A DNA stretch of 64,000 nt from CAVVWJ01 sp965652025 (GTDB lineage Bacteria > Gemmatimonadota > Gemmatimonadetes > Gemmatimonadales > GWC2-71-9), in contig CBFGTM010000003.1 in assembly GCA_965652025.1 (NCBI GenBank), positions 62,001-126,000 of the forward strand. Direction: 5' to 3'. Shown one piece after another: positions 58,162 to 64,000 of this stretch. Below the pieces are notes generated by a model that was not told the DNA's origin, made no database searches, and saw nothing but the letters and a program-made list of their open reading frames with translations. The position numbers and the translations under genes were made by a program. Position 1 is the first letter of the stretch. The number at the start of each line of letters is the position of its first letter.

Positions 58162-59918
58162 GCATGACGACGCCGCAGGCGGATACCCTGAGTCCGGTGA
58201 GCGTCTTTCCTCAACCGGTGCTTCGCTGGCGAGTGGTTCCCCCGCCACCGTCCCAGGACGCGCAGCGCCTGGCTGCCGGCCTCAACCTCCCCCTTCCTCT
58301 GGCACGGCTCCTGGTCCAGCGGGGGCATGTTACGGAGGACGCAGCCCGGCGGTTTCTGAGGCCTTCGCTGGATGAGCTTTCCGACCCGGGGGCACTGGCC
58401 GGCATGGCCACTGCGGTCGAAGCCATTGTCGCCACCGTCCGGGCCGGGAAGCGGATCCTGGTGCACGGCGACTACGACGTGGATGGCCAGTGCGCCTCCG
58501 CGCTGCTCACCCGGGTGCTGCGGATAGCCGGGGCCGACGTGCTCCCCTTCCTGCCTCACCGGTTGCGCGACGGTTACGATTTCGGGCCCGCCGGACTCGC
58601 CGCGGCGCAGGCCGCGGGCGCGTCGCTGGTAATTACCTGCGACTGCGGGATCACGGCTTACGAAACCGTGGTCGCCGCCAGGTCGGCCGGCATCGGAGTC
58701 ATAGTGACGGACCACCACCTGCCGGGTGAGAGGCTCCCACCCGCTCTGGCCGTGGTGGACCCCCAACAGGAGGGCGATCACTCCGGCGCCAACTATCTCT
58801 GCGGAACCGGTATCGCCTTCAAGCTGGCCCAGGCCCTGGTGCCCGCGCTCGGGTTGCCAGCCAACCTGCCGCTTCACCTGCTCGATCTGGTGGCGCTTGC
58901 CACCGTCGCGGATGTGGTGCCGCTCCAGGGTGAAAACCGAATCCTGGTGAAGCACGGACTCCGGCTGCTGCACCAGAGTCGCTGGCCCGGCGTCCGCGCT
59001 CTGCTCGATGCCACCGGACTAGCTGGCAAGGAAGTGCGCGCCCATCATCTTGGGTTCATCCTGGGTCCCCGGCTCAACGCGGCTGGCCGGGTGGGCGATG
59101 CCACCGACGGTCTCAGGCTGTTGCTGTGCGATGACTCCCAAGAGGCTGCCGAGCTGGCGCTCCGGCTGGAAAACATGAATGTCGAGCGCCAGGCGCTGGA
59201 TCAGCGGATTCTGGACGAGGCGCTGGAGCAGGTGGAGCGGACCGGAAACCCGGAGCGGGACGCCGGGTTGGTGCTGACCGGCGAAGGCTGGCATCCCGGA
59301 GTGGTCGGGATCGTCGCTTCCCGGGTAGTGGAGCGATACGGCCGGCCCACCTTCCTCATTGCGTTCGATGGCGAGATCGGCAAAGGCTCCGGCCGCAGCA
59401 CCTCTCGATTCGATCTGCACTCGGCACTGCTGTCCTGCGGCGACCTCCTGGAGCGCTATGGCGGGCACCAGATGGCCGCGGGTCTCACAATCATGCGCGG
59501 CAGATTGGACGAATTCCGTGAGCGGTTCGGCGACGTGGCTCGCCAGCGGCTCGGACCCGATGATCTCGGGCCGGAGCAGCGAGTAGATCTGGAGCTCCGG
59601 CTTCCGGAGGTCACGCGCGAGCTGGAGCGGCTGTGCCGCTATCTCGAGACCTTTGGTCAGGGGAATCCCACGGAGGTCTTCGGTGTGCGAGGCATCCGCT
59701 TCACCAGTCGTAGCGTGGTCGGTAACGGGCACCTCAAAGGTGCGCTCGATGACGGGAACTGCCGGCTGTGGGCCATCGGCTTTCAGTGGGCCGATCGAGT
59801 CCCCTGGCTGAGCGATGGCCTGGTGGACGCCGCGTTCCGGATCGAGTGCGACGAGTGGAATGGCCTGAGCTCGCTCCAGGCGCGGCTGTGTGCCCTCACG
59901 CCTCACCTACCCGGGTAG
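58158..59918 (+). CDS. recJ: Single-stranded-DNA-specific exonuclease RecJ
   Basis: The 586-residue protein has the DHH phosphoesterase motifs: VHGDYDVDGQCASALL, DCGITA, VTDHHLPGE, PLHLLDLVALATVADVVPL, then DHHA1 with GSGRSTSRFDLHSAL, GGHQMAAGLTI, and an OB-like C-terminal domain. It degrades single-stranded DNA 5' to 3' in recombination and mismatch repair. GTG 58158 overlaps the preceding stop; ATG 58164 is equally possible. Confidence 0.95.
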   Translation: MSMTTPQADTLSPVSVFPQPVLRWRVVPPPPSQDAQRLAAGLNLPLPLARLLVQRGHVTEDAARRFLRPSLDELSDPGALAGMATAVEAIVATVRAGKRILVHGDYDVDGQCASALLTRVLRIAGADVLPFLPHRLRDGYDFGPAGLAAAQAAGASLVITCDCGITAYETVVAARSAGIGVIVTDHHLPGERLPPALAVVDPQQEGDHSGANYLCGTGIAFKLAQALVPALGLPANLPLHLLDLVALATVADVVPLQGENRILVKHGLRLLHQSRWPGVRALLDATGLAGKEVRAHHLGFILGPRLNAAGRVGDATDGLRLLLCDDSQEAAELALRLENMNVERQALDQRILDEALEQVERTGNPERDAGLVLTGEGWHPGVVGIVASRVVERYGRPTFLIAFDGEIGKGSGRSTSRFDLHSALLSCGDLLERYGGHQMAAGLTIMRGRLDEFRERFGDVARQRLGPDDLGPEQRVDLELRLPEVTRELERLCRYLETFGQGNPTEVFGVRGIRFTSRSVVGNGHLKGALDDGNCRLWAIGFQWADRVPWLSDGLVDAAFRIECDEWNGLSSLQARLCALTPHLPG

Positions 59919-59945
59919 AGGATCTACCGCGAAGACACGAAGGTC

Positions 59946-60461
59946 ATGCGCATAGTGGGGGGTCGGTTCGGGGGAAGGAGATTGGTGCCACCCCGGGACA
60001 GCCGGGTGCGTCCGACGGCCGACCGGGTGCGGGAAGCCTGGATGAGTATCCTGGGAGACGATCTGAACGGCGCCGGAGTGCTCGATCTGTTCGCGGGCAG
60101 CGGGGCGCTGGGACTCGAGGCGCTGTCCCGGGGTGCCGACTCTGCCACCTTCGTCGAGCTGAACCCCCCATCATTGAAGGCATTGGAACAAAACATCGCT
60201 GCTCTGGGGGTGGACGGCGTAGTGACAGTCCACCGTGGTGATGCCATTCGGTTCGCCGAGCGACTGCCGACACGAGCGTACGACATCGTGTTTGCCGATC
60301 CACCGTACTCCATCGACTATGCGGAGCGGTTGGTCGGACTCTTCCGCCGCCACCCGTTCGGACGCATTCTTTCGGTCGAGCACCCGTCCAATCTCCAGAT
60401 ACCCGGCGATGACACCCGTAGATATGGGGACACCGCCATTACCTTCTGCCACGCGCCATGA
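59946..60461 (+). CDS. rsmD: 16S rRNA (guanine-966-N2)-methyltransferase RsmD
   Basis: The 171-residue protein has MRIVGGRFGGRRL, VRPTADRVREAWMSIL, VLDLFAGSGALGLEALSRGA and the catalytic ADPPYSIDY (DPPY). It methylates G966 of 16S rRNA. It overlaps coaD by four bases; the rsmD-coaD pair is common in bacteria. Confidence 0.93.
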   Translation: MRIVGGRFGGRRLVPPRDSRVRPTADRVREAWMSILGDDLNGAGVLDLFAGSGALGLEALSRGADSATFVELNPPSLKALEQNIAALGVDGVVTVHRGDAIRFAERLPTRAYDIVFADPPYSIDYAERLVGLFRRHPFGRILSVEHPSNLQIPGDDTRRYGDTAITFCHAP

Positions 60462-60940
60462 CCCGCATTGCCGTGTACCCCGGATCATTTGACCCCCCGA
60501 CCCGGGGCCATGAGGATCTGGTCCGCCGGAGTCTGGCATTGGCCGACCGACTCATCGTCGCGGTGGCGGTCAACGTCGTGAAACAGCCGCTCTTTTCGGT
60601 GGACGAGCGCCTGGACATGCTGCGAGCGGCGGTAGGTGAAGATCAGCGGGTCTCCTTTCAGTCCTTCGAGGGATTGTTGGCGGACTTCGCCAAGCGGGTC
60701 GGAGCCACGACCATTGTACGAGGACTGCGAGCCGTCAGTGACTTCGAGTACGAGTTCCAGATGGCCCTTATGAACCGACAACTCCATCCCTCGCTCGAAA
60801 CGGTCTTTCTGGTTCCGGCCGTGGACCTGACCTACCTCAGCTCCAGCCTGGTGCGGGAGGTGGCTCGCTTTGGGGGAGACGTGACCTCTCTGGTGCACCC
60901 GGCCGTGGCCAAGGCGCTGAAGCGGCGGTTCCACTCGTGA
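60458..60940 (+). CDS. coaD: Phosphopantetheine adenylyltransferase
   Basis: The 160-residue protein has AVYPGSFDPPTRGHEDLV with the T/HxGH motif, RGLRAVSDFEYEFQMALMNR, and the late LSSSLVREVARFGGDV with catalytic Ser/Arg. It transfers AMP to 4'-phosphopantetheine in CoA synthesis. It overlaps rsmD and the pta gene by four bases. Confidence 0.96.
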   Translation: MTRIAVYPGSFDPPTRGHEDLVRRSLALADRLIVAVAVNVVKQPLFSVDERLDMLRAAVGEDQRVSFQSFEGLLADFAKRVGATTIVRGLRAVSDFEYEFQMALMNRQLHPSLETVFLVPAVDLTYLSSSLVREVARFGGDVTSLVHPAVAKALKRRFHS

Positions 60941-61872
60941 GTTTCCGGTTCCAGCTTCTGGAGCGGGCGGCGGGCCGCAAAGCGCGGATAGTACTGTGCG
61001 AAGGGGAAGACCCGCGAGTACAGGCCGCCGTCGAGCGGCTCCGGGCCCAGCAGGTCGTGGAACCGATTGTCCTGGGCGGAGACGGGTTGAATCCGGCCCA
61101 GGATGCCCGATTGGGGCGGGTGGCCAAGCTCCTCCGGGAGCGCCGTCCAGACCGGATCCGGGACGGTGTGCACGCGCTGGATGTCGCGGCCGATCCAGTC
61201 AACTTCGGTGCTGCTCTCGTGGCCCTGGGCGAAGCTGACGGCTGCGTCGCTGGTGCCGTGTGTCCTACCGGTGACGTCGTGCGGGCGGCGCTATGGGCCA
61301 TCGGAACCGCCCCCGGAGTGAGCCTCGTCAGCTCCTCGTTTTACATGGTGCTCCCCAGCAACACGGTACTGACCTTTACCGACTGCGCCGTGGTGCCGGA
61401 GCCTACGCCGGGCCAGCTGGCCGAAATTGCATTGGCCGCGGCCCGAGACCGCTCCCGGTTGGTGGGCGATTCTCCCCGGGTTGCATTTCTCTCTTATAGC
61501 AGCAAGGGTAGCGCCGATGGGCCGCAGGTAGCTCGGGTGCAGGAAGCCGCGGCGCACTTCCAGCAGCTGGCGCCCAATATTCCGTCCGATGGCGAGCTGC
61601 AGGCGGACGCTGCGCTCATCCAGGAGGTCGGCGAGCGGAAGGCGCCCGGCTCACCGGTCGCCGGTCGGGCCAATGTGTTGGTCTTCCCCGATCTGGACGC
61701 CGGCAACATCGGCTACAAACTGGTCCAGCGGCTCGGCGGGGCGGTGGCCATCGGGCCTATTCTTCAGGGATTGGCCCGGCCCATGGCCGACCTGTCGCGG
61801 GGTGCCACCCCCGATGATATTGTCGAAGTCGCCGCGATGGTGGCGTTGCAAGGGAACGGAACCACGATTTGA
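60937..61872 (+). CDS. pta: Phosphate acetyltransferase/butyryltransferase family protein
   Basis: The 311-residue protein is a lone PTA domain: IVLCEGEDPRVQAAVERL near the start, ADGCVAGAVCPTGDVVRAALW, SSSFYMVLPSN, FLSYSSKGSADGPQVARV, LVFPDLDAGNIGYKLVQRLGG, with final substrate-site GATPDDIVEVAAM. It interconverts acetyl-CoA and acetyl phosphate. Acetate kinase is not beside it. It follows coaD with overlap. Butyryl or EutD-type specificity cannot be excluded. Confidence 0.88.
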   Translation: MSFRFQLLERAAGRKARIVLCEGEDPRVQAAVERLRAQQVVEPIVLGGDGLNPAQDARLGRVAKLLRERRPDRIRDGVHALDVAADPVNFGAALVALGEADGCVAGAVCPTGDVVRAALWAIGTAPGVSLVSSSFYMVLPSNTVLTFTDCAVVPEPTPGQLAEIALAAARDRSRLVGDSPRVAFLSYSSKGSADGPQVARVQEAAAHFQQLAPNIPSDGELQADAALIQEVGERKAPGSPVAGRANVLVFPDLDAGNIGYKLVQRLGGAVAIGPILQGLARPMADLSRGATPDDIVEVAAMVALQGNGTTI

Positions 61873-61884
61873 GGGAGAGGTCCG

Positions 61885-62220
61885 ATGGGGTTCAGTGAGA
61901 TGAAGGGCGTAGGAGGAGTGACGGTGGTTCAGGTAGACGGCCAGCTCATCATCGGCAACCGTCAGGAGCTCAAGGATCTGGTGCAGGCCGCGCTGGATCG
62001 GGGGGAGCGACGGCTGTTGGTCGATTTCTCCCGCACCGGCTACATAGACTCCTCCGGTCTCGGCGCCCTGGTCTCGCTATCCAAGAGGATTCGTGAGGCG
62101 GGAGGCGAGCTCCGACTCTCCGGCCTCAATGACGATCTCCGCTCGTTGTTCGAGCTCACCAAGCTGGATACCCTCTTCGCCATCACCGAAACCCCCGAGC
62201 AGGCCCTGGCCAGCTTCTAG
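61885..62220 (+). CDS. Anti-sigma-factor antagonist (STAS domain)
   Basis: The 111-residue protein is a STAS domain with YIDSSGLGALVSL, where the serine after Asp is the site phosphorylated in SpoIIAA/RsbV. A ribosome site GGGAGAGG precedes ATG by four bases. It is first of three genes with HATPase and SpoIIE-type domains, a partner-switching set. No sigma factor is seen here. Confidence 0.92.
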   Translation: MGFSEMKGVGGVTVVQVDGQLIIGNRQELKDLVQAALDRGERRLLVDFSRTGYIDSSGLGALVSLSKRIREAGGELRLSGLNDDLRSLFELTKLDTLFAITETPEQALASF

Positions 62221-62229
62221 CAAGCGGGA

Positions 62230-62694
62230 ATGACTTCGCCGCTCCGCCTCTGTGTCCGCCGGACCTCGGCGTCGGCTGCCGGAGGGGCGGCCACTCTGGT
62301 CACCCTGCGGCTTCCCAGCGACGTCAACTGTATCGAGGAAGCGGTAGAGCTGGTCACCCGCCATTGCCTGGCCGGCCACGCGGCCACAGCCACCACCCGA
62401 TTTCGGCTGCGGGTGGTTCTCTCCGAGGCGCTCAGCAATGCCATCCTCCGGGGCAATTGCGAGGACTGTAATAAGTGGGTCGAGGTCCGGGCCGAGCTGG
62501 TGCCGGAAGCCATCACGCTGTACGTCACCGATGAGGGTCCCGGGTTCGATCCCTCCACCGTTCCGGAGCCGATTCAGCCGGCACAGCTTGATGAAGCGAG
62601 AGGCCGGGGACTCTTTCTGATTCGCAAGCTCGTTGACGCCGTGCAGTTCAATCAGCAAGGAAACTCCATCTGCATGATACTGCGCCGCTCGTAG
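62230..62694 (+). CDS. Serine-protein-kinase-type HATPase (RsbW/SpoIIAB-like)
   Basis: The 154-residue protein has a GHKL fold: RLRVVLSEALSNAILRG (N box), VTDEGPGFD (G1) and GRGLFLIRKL (G2). It likely phosphorylates the STAS protein and sequesters a target such as a sigma factor. ATG 62230 begins 10 bases after the STAS stop. The second metal-site and catalytic details match the anti-sigma family broadly. Confidence 0.88.
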   Translation: MTSPLRLCVRRTSASAAGGAATLVTLRLPSDVNCIEEAVELVTRHCLAGHAATATTRFRLRVVLSEALSNAILRGNCEDCNKWVEVRAELVPEAITLYVTDEGPGFDPSTVPEPIQPAQLDEARGRGLFLIRKLVDAVQFNQQGNSICMILRRS

Positions 62695-62708
62695 GGCGCC
62701 TCGATCAC

Positions 62709-64000
62709 GTGCTGCGCGCGCTGGGGTCTCTCGTCAGTGGCCGGGTGCGGCTGTGGCGCGCCGAGGACGGGCCGGTGCCACAGCAGGCCGGTCTGGTCGA
62801 AACGGCCGACGGCCCAGCATGGCTGCAGCCGGTGCCGGGCGCGGCGGGCGTGTGGCTGGAAATCGGTGGTGCAGAGCTGAGCGGACTGGCCGCCACGGCT
62901 CAGCGGATCGCGCCCGTGGTCGCTGCGTTGCTCGAGTCCGAGCGCCAGCGCGCCCACGTGGCGGAAGAGCTGGCCGGCCGGTACGAAGAGATCGATCTGC
63001 TGTACGCGATCAGTGAAATCCTGGGCCGCACGGTCCGCCTCGAGGAAGCCGCGCAGATCATCGTCCAGGAGGTAAGCGCAGTGGTGGGCGCACGCCGGGG
63101 GTCGATCATGGTATACGAGGAGGCCACCCGGACCCTGCGGACCGTGGCGGCCCGCGGCTTTGCAGCCGATGGGTTGGCCCCGGTAGACGTTGACGACGAC
63201 TGCTCGGTCTCGGCCCGGGTCTTCCGCGAACAGCGGATCATCACCTTCGACCCGACCAACCCCGACTCCATCGCGCCGGAGTGCGGGGAGGCGCGGGGGT
63301 ACCGGGGTGATTCCTTCATCAGTGTTCCCATCTGCTATGCGGGGCCAGGGACCGGCGTGCGCTGCGTCGGGGTGATCAACCTGACCGACCGGATCGGCGG
63401 GGATCGGTTCACGCTGGACGATCGCAAACTGGTGGGCGCCGTCGCCAATCAGATCGGCGCCGCGGTAGAGAATGCCCGGCTGGTGGACCGGGACCTCCAG
63501 CAGCAACGAGTGCAGCGGGAGCTCGAGCTCGCGCATGATCTGCAGCTCAAGCTGTTGCCCTCGCCCTCGGTCCTGCAGGGCGATGCCGAAGTGGCGGCGC
63601 GATGTCTTCCAGCCGAATCGGTAGGTGGTGACTTCTACACGTTTACCCGGTTAGGCCGGGGCAGGGTCGGAGTCATGCTGGGTGATGTGGCGTCGCACGG
63701 CTTTTCCGCGGCGCTGGTAATGGCGCTGGTGATGGCTGCGGCCGGGATCCATGCCGCGGCGGAGGCCACCCCCGACGAGACCCTGACGGCGTTACTCGAC
63801 AGTCTCTCCCCGGAGCTCGCCCGGACCGAAATGCACTTCAGCGTGTTCTATGGAGTACTCGATCCGCACTCCAGGCGACTCTCGTATTCCAACGCCGGCC
63901 ACCCCCATGCCTTCCGAGTGCCCCGCAGCGGAGCCCCTGAGCGGCTGGAGGCCACCGCACCACCGCTGGGATTGGCTGCGATGGGGACGATTCAACGGCG
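62709..64000 (+). CDS. GAF-SpoIIE-type protein phosphatase, 3' end cut by window
   Basis: The visible 430 residues have a short N-terminal segment, a coiled stretch (RQRAHVAEELAGRYEEIDLL), a GAF domain at about 100-255 (ISEILGRTVRLEEAAQIIV ... AVANQIGAAVENARL), and a PP2C/SpoIIE domain with VGGDFYTF and LGDVASHGFSAAL and the later SNAGHPHAF. It dephosphorylates the STAS protein in response to a GAF ligand. The GTG 62709 start is one choice; an upstream CTG 62670 is possible. The stop is outside the window. Confidence 0.87.
   Translation, partial: MLRALGSLVSGRVRLWRAEDGPVPQQAGLVETADGPAWLQPVPGAAGVWLEIGGAELSGLAATAQRIAPVVAALLESERQRAHVAEELAGRYEEIDLLYAISEILGRTVRLEEAAQIIVQEVSAVVGARRGSIMVYEEATRTLRTVAARGFAADGLAPVDVDDDCSVSARVFREQRIITFDPTNPDSIAPECGEARGYRGDSFISVPICYAGPGTGVRCVGVINLTDRIGGDRFTLDDRKLVGAVANQIGAAVENARLVDRDLQQQRVQRELELAHDLQLKLLPSPSVLQGDAEVAARCLPAESVGGDFYTFTRLGRGRVGVMLGDVASHGFSAALVMALVMAAAGIHAAAEATPDETLTALLDSLSPELARTEMHFSVFYGVLDPHSRRLSYSNAGHPHAFRVPRSGAPERLEATAPPLGLAAMGTIQR

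Noticed and set aside
1..64000. CRISPR arrays, transposases, integrases, toxin-antitoxin or defence genes.
   Set aside because: None seen: the short repeats are too short and too close for CRISPR, and no mobile or defence protein motifs were found.

Overview
The window is a GC-rich bacterial chromosome segment with very dense coding. Most neighbouring genes overlap by 4 bases (GTGA or ATGA), and GTG starts are common. Outer-membrane and envelope proteins (Wzi-type, DUF3943, Wza-type exporter, several lipoproteins) show a Gram-negative (diderm) cell. The mix of soil-type glycan genes, PKD/Ig-like lipoproteins and conserved gene strings suggests Gemmatimonadota or a relative. That is an inference from gene content, not from a marker-gene match. 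Neither tRNA gene encodes CCA, which fits the cca gene present here.

Layout. (1) 1-8.5 kb, plus strand: the end of a CpsB-type phosphatase, gmhA, an SDR, an asparaginase, cca, a ZIP transporter, rarA, a WHy-domain lipoprotein, hflX and a tiny lipoprotein framed by short octamer repeats. (2) 8.6-9.8 kb, minus strand: an isocitrate-lyase-like gene with a perfect CRP-type palindrome just upstream. (3) 10-31.6 kb: a Wzx/Wzy-type polysaccharide locus in two arms that meet tail to tail near 18.7 kb. The plus arm has a WlbA/WbpB-like dehydrogenase, rmlACDB for dTDP-L-rhamnose, a GT2, a polyprenyl-phosphate sugar transferase and a GT4. The minus arm, read from 30.3 kb, has a GT4, an SLBB exporter, Wzz, a Wzy/ligase, two GT4s, a GT2, a flippase and a methyltransferase. 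A further GT4 runs plus from 30.5 kb. (4) 31.7-40.5 kb: a DUF3943 membrane protein, then an accessory block between tRNA-Ile(CAT) and tRNA-Val(CAC) holding two single-domain receivers, DUF6817, DUF5996 and UBP-zinc-finger genes, a PKD lipoprotein and an unidentified lipoprotein. (5) 40.7-45.1 kb: an unknown SAP-like protein, a heptose-kinase homologue with a Wzi protein, and a carboxymuconolactone-decarboxylase-family protein. (6) 45.1-64 kb: conserved housekeeping genes (obg, dprA, hemW, hrcA, dnaJ, prmA, rsmE, HIT, rpsU, yqeY-like, mutS2, dnaG, zinc-ribbon, recJ, rsmD, coaD, pta) ending in a STAS / HATPase / SpoIIE-type partner-switching set cut by the right edge.

How it fits together: gmhA and the heptose-7-phosphate kinase can feed a heptose nucleotide, rmlABCD feeds rhamnose, and the WlbA-like enzyme starts a modified hexuronic acid. 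The sugar transferase primes the lipid carrier, the GTs extend the unit, the flippase and Wzy export and polymerise it, Wzz sets length, and the SLBB protein with Wzi handles export and surface attachment. The most unusual signals are not a new multi-gene system. They are families of 7-8 bp tandem repeats: some supply the stop codons of three adjacent genes, and others sit out of codon register inside rsmE, mutS2 and dnaG.
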